Part shown: piece after piece, positions 1 to 7,328 of the stretch
Position numbering within the stretch: the first letter of the stretch is position 1
How the letters are laid out: the number at the start of each line of letters is the position of its first letter
NCBI GenBank assembly: GCA_009929095.1
Contig: SABF01000034.1
Span: 1 to 10,765 of the forward strand
DNA: 10,765 nucleotides
Direction of reading: 5' to 3'
DNA from: Erysipelotrichia bacterium
GTDB taxonomy: Bacteria; Bacillota_I; Bacilli_A; Erysipelotrichales; Erysipelotrichaceae
Notes under the pieces: generated by a model
Database searches by the model: none
Told to the model about the DNA's origin: nothing
The model's input: the letters and a program-made list of their open reading frames with translations, nothing else
Position numbers and translations under genes: made by a program

Positions 1-2536
1 CATACATGTCATGCTCTGTCTTATGACAGATATCTTCCAGTTTTTTATCTGATCCTTCAATATGCGGCGGAAATGTTCCCGAAGGTACCGGCTGAATGTC
101 ATCCAGCATGTCAAACAGCTTAATAGAGTTTTCAACTACGATCTGGTACACCAGTTCCGGGTCATTGAGCCAGTCAAATTCCTTGATCATTTCATCTGTA
201 AGGCGAAGGTGCTGATCTGGATTCTTTGTACGCATTCTCAATGTATCGTCACGAATATAGAGCGGATGTGTTACACCGCCAACACCCTGAGCTGTAATGT
301 AGACATCTCGGAATACTTTCTGATCCGGGGAACAATAGTGAGCATCACTGGTTGCGACGATTGGCTTGTGAAGCTTCCGAGCCATGGCAATGATACGTTT
401 CAGAACATCCTTGATGCGATTGATATCCGGTACATTGCCCATAGCCACATAAGTGGAATAATTGCCAAGCGGCTGGATTTCAATATAGTCAAACCACATC
501 ATCTGCTGTTCAAGTCGATCATCGTCACCGTTGCAGGCAAGCTCAAAAAGATCGTTATTATAGCAGGCTGAACCAATCAGAAAATTCTCCCTGACTTTGT
601 CTATTGATGATCTTAGCATTCTTGGTTCGGCAGTGACTTCCGCACCATCCTTGCCAGACGATTTGCTCATGACTGCAAGTGTTCGAATATTGGATTCTGT
701 AATCAGCTTATACAGAGATTTCAATCCATCATGGTTCTTGACCAGAATCATTACGTGACTCTTGCGTGTTTTTTTATAAACTTGGTCATTCTGAATTTTG
801 TCCTGAAGATCTGCAACTGTTTCAGCTCCCTGTTTTTCTGCATCATGCAGAAGGCATCTGAAAACACCTGCCAGTGCCTCAGCATCATAGTCCGCTCTAT
901 GAGCAACCTCTTCATCGTAAGCAACACGGTAGTATCTCGCTATGTTGCCCAATCTGTATGCCCTTCTGTCTGGCAGGATTGCTCGGGCCATCGTCAGTGT
1001 ATCAATAATACAGTTCTTCAGAGGAGGTTGGTTAATGCGACGCAATTCTTCATTCAAAAAGTGATAGTCAAATGTCGCATTATGCGCTACAAGAATATCT
1101 GACCCGATCCACTCTATGATTTCCTGATATACATCTGCAAATGGTCTGGCATCTTTCACCATCTCGTTAGTAATATTGGTCTTTAGTGATATATAGGCAG
1201 GAATATCGTGCGGCGGCTTTATAAACATCTGCTTGCGATCAATCACATTGCCGTTTTTTATCCTAACAGCACCAAATTCAATGATGGAGTCATAGAAACA
1301 GGAAAGACCTGTTGTTTCAAGATCAAACGAGACATAAGCAGTATCTTCAAGCCTTGCATCAACAGAATTTCTTACAATGCACATTCTGTCTTCCGCCATG
1401 TTTGCCTCACAGCCAAATCCAACTTTAAACTTGCGCTCAGCATCGCCCTTCTTTAGTTTTCGGGCAGTATTGTAGGCTTTTACAAAAGACTGACAGTCTG
1501 CATGGTCAGTGATGCATATACCAGAATGTCCAAGATTCCACGCATATTTGACAATCGCGGCGGGTTCACATATACCATCCATTTCTGACATATTGGTATG
1601 CATATGCAGTTCTACCCGTTTTCTTTCTGCATTGTCTTTCGTCTTTATCTGCTCAAGTTTATCAATTTGAGATGCTGTACACACCAGATCATTGTTAAAT
1701 CTATCATTTTCAATATTGCCAAATACACGAATGCGATCGCCCTCATTTACTGCATCCATGTCTTCCCTGCTGAAGCTGCGGCCTTCGAAACGTTTCACTA
1801 TGATAGCGTCATTGCCATCGAAAACCGATAGCGACTGAATGATAATCTGCTTGGCTTTATGAACAAAGTCATTCTTAGCAAACACGGTGCCTTCAAATTG
1901 AACGTTCTCAATCTGCTCAGAGACATCCTTTAAATCAATATGAGTATAGTTTTCTGTCTTAGTTCGGCCATAGTATTTCTTGCGTCCGCCGTTTGTATTC
2001 TGTTCAGATCTGCGGGATTCTTCAGATGGCTGAGGCGTAAATACTTTAACTTTCTCTGTTACCGGAGTATCAAATTTCTGCATCTGGCATTCAACAGTCA
2101 CTGTCCCAAGACCAATGCATGTTAAATAATCCTGAAGGCTTTCGACAACACCTTTAGCCTGATTCAATACTTCAGTATCTGTAAACAGATAAACCAAACG
2201 GCTTTCAGCATTGTCATACTGCACGGCACCATTATTCAAGCAGGACATTTCCGGATGAATTCTTACGCAGGCATTCAGATATTTCATCAGTTCCATGATG
2301 GTAATATCATGTACAGAGGTAACTAGCGCCACAAGCATATGACAGCCCAGCTGACGGGATAGATTCATCGAAAGCTTGTAATAATTCTCATAAGTCAGCG
2401 GTGCATTCAATTTCAGAATGATTTCACCATGGCCATCCCCATTAAAATACTTAACATTCTGAATTTCCGCATCATCAAAGCATGGTTTAAGCAACAGCTC
2501 TGAATCAGGAAATACGCTTCTTAACAATAGAGACAT
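1..2536 (-). CDS. polC: DNA polymerase III alpha subunit, PolC type (N-terminal 845 residues, 3' end outside window)
   Basis: Replicative DNA polymerase of Bacillota with built-in 3'-5' proofreading. I translated the minus strand from the ATG at 2534-2536 and it stays open to the window edge. In order it shows an N-terminal domain (about residues 1-165), an OB fold (about 205-300), and a PHP domain opening with HMHTNMSEMDG at 311. A DEDDh exonuclease is inserted in the PHP domain: DLETTG with D405 and E407, HNATFD with H485 and D490, and HRADYDAE with H546 and D551. PHP sequence then resumes at about 585. All exonuclease catalytic residues are present. The polymerase, thumb and C-terminal regions (family length is about 1,400-1,450 residues) lie left of the window. 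The start is supported by GAGGTG at 2541-2546, only 4 bases upstream. The gene is divergent from its neighbour, with no proline-tRNA ligase gene directly upstream as in some Bacillota. Plus-strand open frames here are shadows. Confidence 0.97.
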   Translation of the reverse strand, partial: MSLLLRSVFPDSELLLKPCFDDAEIQNVKYFNGDGHGEIILKLNAPLTYENYYKLSMNLSRQLGCHMLVALVTSVHDITIMELMKYLNACVRIHPEMSCLNNGAVQYDNAESRLVYLFTDTEVLNQAKGVVESLQDYLTCIGLGTVTVECQMQKFDTPVTEKVKVFTPQPSEESRRSEQNTNGGRKKYYGRTKTENYTHIDLKDVSEQIENVQFEGTVFAKNDFVHKAKQIIIQSLSVFDGNDAIIVKRFEGRSFSREDMDAVNEGDRIRVFGNIENDRFNNDLVCTASQIDKLEQIKTKDNAERKRVELHMHTNMSEMDGICEPAAIVKYAWNLGHSGICITDHADCQSFVKAYNTARKLKKGDAERKFKVGFGCEANMAEDRMCIVRNSVDARLEDTAYVSFDLETTGLSCFYDSIIEFGAVRIKNGNVIDRKQMFIKPPHDIPAYISLKTNITNEMVKDARPFADVYQEIIEWIGSDILVAHNATFDYHFLNEELRRINQPPLKNCIIDTLTMARAILPDRRAYRLGNIARYYRVAYDEEVAHRADYDAEALAGVFRCLLHDAEKQGAETVADLQDKIQNDQVYKKTRKSHVMILVKNHDGLKSLYKLITESNIRTLAVMSKSSGKDGAEVTAEPRMLRSSIDKVRENFLIGSACYNNDLFELACNGDDDRLEQQMMWFDYIEIQPLGNYSTYVAMGNVPDINRIKDVLKRIIAMARKLHKPIVATSDAHYCSPDQKVFRDVYITAQGVGGVTHPLYIRDDTLRMRTKNPDQHLRLTDEMIKEFDWLNDPELVYQIVVENSIKLFDMLDDIQPVPSGTFPPHIEGSDKKLEDICHKTEHDMY

Positions 2537-2555
2537 TCTGCACCTCGCAGTGCAC

Positions 2556-2564
2556 ATTCTAGCA
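2556..2564 (-). promoter_or_regulatory. Candidate extended -10 promoter element for polC
   Basis: On the minus strand TGCTAGAAT matches an extended -10 (TGn followed by five of six TATAAT bases). No good -35 box lies 16-18 bases upstream, where there is an A-rich tract instead. Transcription would begin just before the GAGGTG ribosome binding site, giving a very short leader. The site also lies beside a small inverted repeat (TGCAC at 2539-2543, GTGCA at 2550-2554) that would fold over part of the ribosome binding site. This call is inferred from motif match alone. Confidence 0.3.
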
Positions 2565-2726
2565 CAAATGATATTTTTTTCCGGTCTTGACTTATTTGTT
2601 TCGATAGACTGGTGCAGTATGTGACTATGTTTTTTTAATATCAATGTTCACAAAGGATTCATATATTATTCATTTTCTCATAAACTATACACTTTAGAAT
2701 TCTTTCGTAACAGGAGGATACTTCAT

Positions 2727-3422
2727 ATGACTGTAATTGTTCTGATTCCGTCTTACTGTCCTGATGAACATCTGATTCCTCTCGAAATCAGACTTCAGCA
2801 GATGGGAATGAATATTTGCCTCGTAGATAACGCAAGCCCAAGTGAATACTCCGGGATTTTTCGTAATTCTGAAGCATATGCTGATGTGCTTCATCAGCAT
2901 TCGACTAAAGGAAAAAGCGACGCTTTGAAATTTGGTCTGCAATTCATTCACGATCACTACGGCAAGGAATGCACAATTGTTATGCTTGATTCTGATGGCC
3001 AGTATAAACCTGGCGATGCTGAACGATGTGCCGAGGAAGCAATGCTTCATCCTGGAGCGTTAATTCTTGGTACAAGAGATACAGATAACCGAAATACTCC
3101 ATTTCGCAGCCGATTCAGCAACCAGCTGACTGCTTCATTGTTTTACCTTTCTACCGGTACCAGCATAACAGACACGCAGACTGGTCTAGTGGCTTTTACT
3201 GGAGATCTGCTGGATTTCATGATCAATATCGAAGGAAAGCGTTACGGATATGAAATGAATGTACTTCTGAAGTGCTGTCATTCTGACATCCCCATAAGGG
3301 AAGTAGAAGTTCCTGCAAACTATGGCACTTATAGAAAAGTGTCATATATACATATTCTCATGGACAGTTTACCAATCTACAAACAGATGTTTCACTGTGC
3401 TGCAATTTCGCTGTTTCGTTGA
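2727..3422 (+). CDS. GT2 family glycosyltransferase (polyprenyl-phosphate sugar transferase-like), probably C-terminally truncated
   Basis: A 231-residue GT-A fold enzyme that likely transfers a sugar from a nucleotide donor to a polyprenyl phosphate, at the cytoplasmic membrane face, for cell-surface glycan synthesis. Seen in sequence: IPSY at 7-10, VDNAS with D34, the KGKSDALKFG loop at 61-70, the metal-binding LDSDGQ at 87-92, GTRD at 115-118, TDTQTGL at 148-154 and KRYGYEMN at 171-178. These match the DPM1/GtrB-like branch of GT2. The ATG follows a strong AGGAGG (2712-2717) with a 9-base spacer. The last 15 or so residues (YKQMFHCAAISLF) read like the start of a membrane segment. In related bifunctional proteins this point leads into a GtrA membrane domain, but here TGA follows at once. 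The following frame overlaps the stop and carries GtrA-like sequence, so a frameshift is likely. The acceptor sugar cannot be told from sequence. Confidence 0.9.
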   Translation: MTVIVLIPSYCPDEHLIPLEIRLQQMGMNICLVDNASPSEYSGIFRNSEAYADVLHQHSTKGKSDALKFGLQFIHDHYGKECTIVMLDSDGQYKPGDAERCAEEAMLHPGALILGTRDTDNRNTPFRSRFSNQLTASLFYLSTGTSITDTQTGLVAFTGDLLDFMINIEGKRYGYEMNVLLKCCHSDIPIREVEVPANYGTYRKVSYIHILMDSLPIYKQMFHCAAISLFR

Positions 3423-3997
3423 TGAATAACTGCAAAATGCTTGCATTGCTTACACGGTCTCTGCCAAATCTTTCAGCAGGAGTTCCGGTCGGGCTGATCA
3501 GTATATGCAGAGTCCTGGCACAGCAAGCGGTATTCAGCGATACTATGCAAGACCACTCAGCAGCGAATGGAAATGCAATCAAAGAAAGGAAGTCATTGAC
3601 ATTGCCCAGAAAGTTTATAAAAATTTCTAAATCTCTCAATCGATATGCAATCGTCTATCTTCTGCTGTCAGCTGCAAGTCTGATTTTCCTGATGTTCATT
3701 GAATCATCCTATCATGCAGAAGTTTCCGTCTATATACGTTATCTGTTTGCAATTCCTCTTTTTGCAGGATTTATGCCATGCTTTATTACTGAACATATGA
3801 AAATTCCTTCGCCAGGCAGTTTCTGGTATGATGCAGTATTGATCCTCACAGCCGGCAGTCTGCTAAGAGGAATACTAGATCTCTATATACCTCCTTCTGC
3901 AACCATCAAAATCTCAGTATATATCAGTACAGTATTCACTGTTCTTGGCATCGCACTAATCAAGTATCGTTCTAGTTCAACCTCTATCAGCAAGTGA
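3422..3997 (+). CDS. Predicted membrane protein; N-terminal part resembles a frameshifted GtrA segment
   Basis: A 191-residue frame whose ATG overlaps the stop of the glycosyltransferase by one base (TGATG). The first 60 or so residues (CKMLALLTRSLPNLSAG, then ISICRVLAQQAVF) look like the first half of a GtrA domain continuing the upstream protein. From about residue 65 on there are four clear hydrophobic segments (around YAIVYLLLSAASLIFLMF, YIRYLFAIPLFAGFMPCF, DAVLILTAGSLLRGIL and YISTVFTVLGIALI). The RYLFAIPL and LTAGSLLRGILDLY stretches resemble small four-helix membrane proteins common in Bacillota, although I cannot name the family. The gene may therefore be two things run together: a GtrA remnant, and an independent protein of about 131 residues starting at the TTG at 3602, which has AGGAAG at 3587-3592 nine bases upstream. 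The frame is open and ends just before a strong terminator. Function is unknown. Confidence 0.6.
   Translation: MNNCKMLALLTRSLPNLSAGVPVGLISICRVLAQQAVFSDTMQDHSAANGNAIKERKSLTLPRKFIKISKSLNRYAIVYLLLSAASLIFLMFIESSYHAEVSVYIRYLFAIPLFAGFMPCFITEHMKIPSPGSFWYDAVLILTAGSLLRGILDLYIPPSATIKISVYISTVFTVLGIALIKYRSSSTSISK
3587..3592 (+). promoter_or_regulatory. Possible internal ribosome binding site for a shorter membrane protein
   Basis: AGGAAG lies nine bases before an in-frame TTG at 3602-3604. Starting there gives a compact four-helix protein beginning MPRKFIKISKSLNRY, without the GtrA-like leader. Spacing is good, but TTG starts are uncommon and the choice is an inference. Confidence 0.35.
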
Positions 3998-4022
3998 TTC
4001 AATGAATTAATACACTAGCATG

Positions 4023-4060
4023 CAGATGTTTCCCATTGCTGAGAAACATCTGTTTTATTT
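4023..4060 (+). terminator. Rho-independent terminator of the glycosyltransferase unit
   Basis: CAGATGTTTC (4023-4032) pairs perfectly with GAAACATCTG (4043-4052) across a 10-base loop, followed by TTTTATTT. It begins 25 bases after the stop codon at 3997 and fits termination of the plus-strand genes. Confidence 0.88.
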
Positions 4061-4412
4061 ACATAAAGTTCAACAGAATATGATGATTTTATTACTATAT
4101 GACCACGAAACCACAAAATGAATAGAATTAATCCGTTGGTTCAGCTATTTATTATCTAAGGACAGCAAACATCTGTTTCGCTGCTGTTAGCATCCTATGC
4201 TGCACTGCTGCATAGACTGTATGCACTTTGTACAATCTGCGTCCTGAATCTGTATGATTTGGTATTGATCCAATTGCAATACAGCTATTAATCAAGAAAT
4301 CACCTGTTAGAAGAATTATTTAAGTTCAGCTGCATCATCCGACCAGTAGATGAGACAGGCAGTTTTCGGAGAATTTTCTTAGAGCAATCTGTCTTGCTCA
4401 TATAAGGCAATC
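4061..4412. other. Gene-free stretch with several small inverted repeats
   Basis: No convincing gene is seen on either strand; the longest minus-strand candidate (4300-4401, 33 codons) lacks a ribosome binding site. The stretch holds three small inverted repeats. At 4163-4183, CAGC and AAAC pair with GTTT and GCTG, with one bulged base. At 4195-4215, CTATGC faces GCATAG. At 4262-4282, GTATTG faces CAATAC. None has a T tract. The 12-mer AAACATCTGTTT at 4167-4178 repeats exactly the 3' arm of the preceding terminator (4044-4055). It may be decayed sequence or carry a small RNA; nothing decides this. Confidence 0.5.
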
Positions 4413-4445
4413 AAAAAGGCCGTTCAGATATACTGAACGACCTTT
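4413..4445 (-). terminator. Rho-independent terminator of the VTC/DUF4956/beta-helix operon
   Basis: On the minus strand AAAGGTCGTTCAG pairs with CTGAACGGCCTTT (13 pairs including one G-U) across a TATAT loop, ending in five T residues. It lies 76 bases past the stop codon of the beta-helix gene and is the natural end of that operon. Confidence 0.9.
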
Positions 4446-4520
4446 ACTCATTATGCAGTTAATGATCTGCTGGATGCAGAACAGTCAGTCAACCTGTCTG
4501 CATTGGTTGAATTCCTGAAT

Positions 4521-6650
4521 TTAACTGCTGAGATTGCCTTCTTCTGCTGTGGCCCCTGAAGTGCTGTCTGCCTGCATTCCGCCGGCATCGCTGACAGAGT
4601 TATCACTTGAATTTCCATCAGGCTTCATTCCACCCTGGTTCTTCTGGTTTCTGCCATCCATCATATTCTGAGACTGTGCTGATGCATTCACATAGGTTAC
4701 GGATTCCGAGATTGCTGCTGTGCCAAGCACTGTGTCATTTTCATATACTGTATATACTTCACCATTCCTGTACTGATCACTTGCTATGACAACATTCTGA
4801 AACATCTTGCCAGAAACATATGATGCTATCGTATTTCCTGAAGAGTCTTTTACAGTTACTGTTCCACTGTTTGCCACCCCAATATCCAAACTGTAGCATA
4901 TGCTGCTGTCTGAGGGAACTACGACCATTCCACTGGCACCTCCAGCATAGAGAGTACCGCCGTTGAAATTGAATGTACCGGCACAGTCAAGTGCTCCATT
5001 TCCAGAGTTTGTCGGACCATTTACAGTAACAGTTCCTGCAGTCATTGTTCCAGAACCATTGATGTCAATCCCATCACCATCTGCGCTTACTGTGATATTT
5101 CCTCCGCTGATCTTCAAATAGGATCCATCATCGGAATCAAAACCGCCAGTTCCTGATGTGGTGGTTCTTAACTTATTAGATGTATTAATGCCATCATCAC
5201 TGGATGTAATTGCTATCTCTCCGCCAATCAGGTTGATATATGTAGCCTCAAGTCCTTCATAGGACTCTGACAATGTAACTGTTCCTGCCGAAATTTCCAG
5301 TGTATCATCAGCATGCATACCATCATCACCAGCACTGATATTCAATGTTCCGTCGTTTACTGAGATGTTTCCAGCTGAGTTCAGCGCATCACTTGCAGAA
5401 TTGACTGTCACTGTTCCGCCGTCAATCTCTATCATTTTATCTGAAGTGATTCCCTTTGATTTGGCTTCCGAATCAGCAGTAGTGCTCGTTTGAATTGAAG
5501 GATCAGACACCCGATTATCAGAGTTCTGTTCATTTGCACTCATATCAGGAGGCGTCTGTATACTTGCAGAAGAGTCTGCAGATGACTGATCATCGGATGA
5601 ATTTGAATTCATATCTGGTCTGGTCATAGAATTCTGCAAATCATCAGCAGAGAGCCGATCGTCTGAATTCTCAGGTGCTCCTTGTGACGGACGTGCTTCA
5701 TCTCTATTTATAACGCCTTCTGCCATAGTACCGCTGTGAAATTCTCCGATGAACATCTTATTGTCGATTGTAGATGCATTTTGATATCCACCGCCGGAAG
5801 TAATCGTTACTGATCCAGCCATAATAACCGCTGCTGAAACAGTCTGAATTCCATCATCATCTGCTTCGATGGAAACCTCACCGCCATTGATTAAAGCAAT
5901 TCCCGAGTTTTCATCAGTATCATTGGAAGATTTTAATCCATCACCTGTACAGCTGATATCAAGTACGGAGTTTTCCGCATACAGATAATCTTTACCGATG
6001 ATTCCATCATCAGCAGCGTTCACTGTTATGTTTGCATTAATTATCTTCAGAGCATCATTTGATGTGATGCCATCGTTCTGATTAGCTGTGATGTTAAGTT
6101 TGCCAGAGCCATTAATAACAAGATCATCATGTGAAAAAACAGATGCGGTAATCTCTTCATCATCAGAAGGTTCACTGGTGTCAGAAAGAGTATTATCTGT
6201 TCCTTCCGCTGAAGTAATAATCGTTTTGTCAGCCTGATATACAATGATTGCAGAACTGCCGGTTCCGATGATTGAGACACCATTCAATACAACTCGAACC
6301 GTACCGCTGCCCGTGCAGTTGACTTCGACCGAACCCGAAAATGTACCATTCAGAACATAGGTTCCAGCCTTAGTTATTGTTATTCTGTCATCCTTGAGTT
6401 CAGCACCGCTTCCATTGATGTCAGCAGAGGTGCCGGTCATATTTATTATCGTTGAAGAGGCTGTATCAAATGATTCAATGCTGTCTTCACTGTCAAGTTT
6501 CATTAAGTCGCTGTATGAAGAAGTCAGTTTTGCAGAAGACGTATCAGCTGAAATTACCTTAGATGAATCTTCTGTTTTCTGTGAACGATATGCTGCATAC
6601 CCTGCAATGGCAAGACACATCGCAAGTATTGCATAGTTTTTATATTTCAT
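4521..6650 (-). CDS. Surface-anchored beta-helix protein, Cthe_2159-type carbohydrate-binding domain
   Basis: A 709-residue extracellular protein. Residues 5-21 are one hydrophobic segment after a short basic start (MKYKNY), consistent with a signal anchor or uncleaved export signal; I see no lipobox. The body (about 65-300 and 400-655) is built from short strand repeats with a recurring DDGI-type turn: NDGITSNDALKI at 192, DDGIIGKDYLYA at 214, GDGLKSSND at 236, DDGIQTVS at 265, DDGMHADDTLEI at 442, DDGINTSNKL at 485 and GDGIDINGSG at 525. This is the pattern of the Cthe_2159 (DUF4353) right-handed beta-helix family, whose founding member binds polysaccharides and calcium. Two disordered regions, about 304-400 and the Gln/Asn/Gly-rich tail from about 656, interrupt and end it. 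ATG follows GGGAG (6656-6660) and lies 12 bases after the DUF4956 stop, so it is the last gene of the operon. Role inferred: binding an envelope or extracellular polymer. The ligand is unknown. Confidence 0.87.
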   Translation of the reverse strand: MKYKNYAILAMCLAIAGYAAYRSQKTEDSSKVISADTSSAKLTSSYSDLMKLDSEDSIESFDTASSTIINMTGTSADINGSGAELKDDRITITKAGTYVLNGTFSGSVEVNCTGSGTVRVVLNGVSIIGTGSSAIIVYQADKTIITSAEGTDNTLSDTSEPSDDEEITASVFSHDDLVINGSGKLNITANQNDGITSNDALKIINANITVNAADDGIIGKDYLYAENSVLDISCTGDGLKSSNDTDENSGIALINGGEVSIEADDDGIQTVSAAVIMAGSVTITSGGGYQNASTIDNKMFIGEFHSGTMAEGVINRDEARPSQGAPENSDDRLSADDLQNSMTRPDMNSNSSDDQSSADSSASIQTPPDMSANEQNSDNRVSDPSIQTSTTADSEAKSKGITSDKMIEIDGGTVTVNSASDALNSAGNISVNDGTLNISAGDDGMHADDTLEISAGTVTLSESYEGLEATYINLIGGEIAITSSDDGINTSNKLRTTTSGTGGFDSDDGSYLKISGGNITVSADGDGIDINGSGTMTAGTVTVNGPTNSGNGALDCAGTFNFNGGTLYAGGASGMVVVPSDSSICYSLDIGVANSGTVTVKDSSGNTIASYVSGKMFQNVVIASDQYRNGEVYTVYENDTVLGTAAISESVTYVNASAQSQNMMDGRNQKNQGGMKPDGNSSDNSVSDAGGMQADSTSGATAEEGNLSS
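5451..5741 (-). other. Disordered Ser/Asp/Asn-rich insertion within the beta-helix protein
   Basis: Residues 304-400 break the regular strand repeats with low-complexity sequence rich in S, D, N, Q and P. Loosely repeated units include TRPDM and TPPDM, SDDRLSADD and SSDDQSSADS, and SIQT twice. Beta-helix repeats resume at MIEIDGGTVTV. It likely forms an exposed loop or spacer between two helix halves. Confidence 0.7.
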
Positions 6651-6662
6651 GTGATCTCCCGA

Positions 6663-7328
6663 TTACAGCACATCAGATGCAGCGGCATGATGTCCGCAGA
6701 TAATTGATAGATTTCCATTTCTGGTACGCAGTTCATCAATCATAGCTTTTTCATCAGCTGGATTCTTGAGCCGGAGTTCATAGGATATCTGATACATTGT
6801 GCCAAGATTCACAGTTCTTGCGCTCTGCAATTTGACATCTGTTGCATACCTGTCAAAGATATCAGTGAAAACTGATATATAATCCAGATCTTCCGGAATT
6901 GTAATTCTAAGACCGCGGCAATCTGGATTGGAATCCAAAAATTTCACTTTTGCAAGAATGAAGTAGGCAGCACTCAGTGTTACGGCTGAAAGAACGGCAA
7001 GTACTGCATACCCCATACCAGTCATCAATCCGATTGACATGCTCATGAAGATAATGATAATGTCACCGGCTTTCCCCGGCAGTGAACGGAATCTCACAAG
7101 TGAGAAGCTTCCGGCAACGGCAACACCTACACCGATATTTCCATTCACCATCATGATCACCATCATGACAATCGCCGGCAGGATCGCTACCGCTGTAGAG
7201 AAGTTTTTTGACGGGTATTCCGTCAAACGGTAAGTCATTGCTATAGCTGTACCGCACAGAATTGAAACAGCCATACAGATGAATACATTTGATGCTGTAA
7301 AGCCTGAATCCAGCAGTGAATTAAACAT
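6663..7328 (-). CDS. DUF4956 family membrane protein
   Basis: A 221-residue protein with an N-terminal membrane domain and a soluble C-terminal domain. Hydrophobic segments lie at about residues 14-33, 43-61, 64-78, 88-107 and 108-127. The family signature GSFSLVRFRSLPGKAGDI (73-90) and the following MSIGLMTGMGY are well kept. Residues 130-221 are a soluble alpha/beta-looking region, presumably cytoplasmic. I choose the ATG at 7326-7328 over one 30 bases upstream because AAGGAG (7337-7342) lies 8 bases before it and the protein then begins at the usual place. The start overlaps the end of the VTC gene by 8 bases, suggesting translational coupling. The biochemical function of the family is not known to me. 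Its constant companionship with VTC-domain proteins suggests a membrane partner or exporter for their product; this is inference. Confidence 0.9.
   Translation of the reverse strand: MFNSLLDSGFTASNVFICMAVSILCGTAIAMTYRLTEYPSKNFSTAVAILPAIVMMVIMMVNGNIGVGVAVAGSFSLVRFRSLPGKAGDIIIIFMSMSIGLMTGMGYAVLAVLSAVTLSAAYFILAKVKFLDSNPDCRGLRITIPEDLDYISVFTDIFDRYATDVKLQSARTVNLGTMYQISYELRLKNPADEKAMIDELRTRNGNLSIICGHHAAASDVL

Noticed and set aside
62..2125. Five plus-strand open frames of 61-169 codons across the first 2.1 kb
   Set aside because: They lie antisense to polC, whose continuous minus-strand frame shows all expected domains; their translations have no recognisable motifs.
3410..3424. Programmed ribosomal frameshift joining the two glycosyltransferase frames
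   Set aside because: TTTCGTT is not a recognised slippery heptamer and I see no strong stimulatory hairpin just downstream; a base deletion is the simpler explanation.
4300..4401. Minus-strand 33-codon frame starting MSKTDCSKK
   Set aside because: No ribosome binding site, located after the operon terminator, and no recognisable pattern.
6047..6283. 78-codon minus-strand frame inside the beta-helix gene
   Set aside because: It is an out-of-frame shadow of the repeat-rich gene, with no ribosome binding site of note.
4700..6400. Possible DNA tandem repeats or CRISPR-like array in the beta-helix gene
   Set aside because: The repetition is at the protein level (DDGI turns); the DNA units differ in length and sequence, and no constant repeat with spacers exists.
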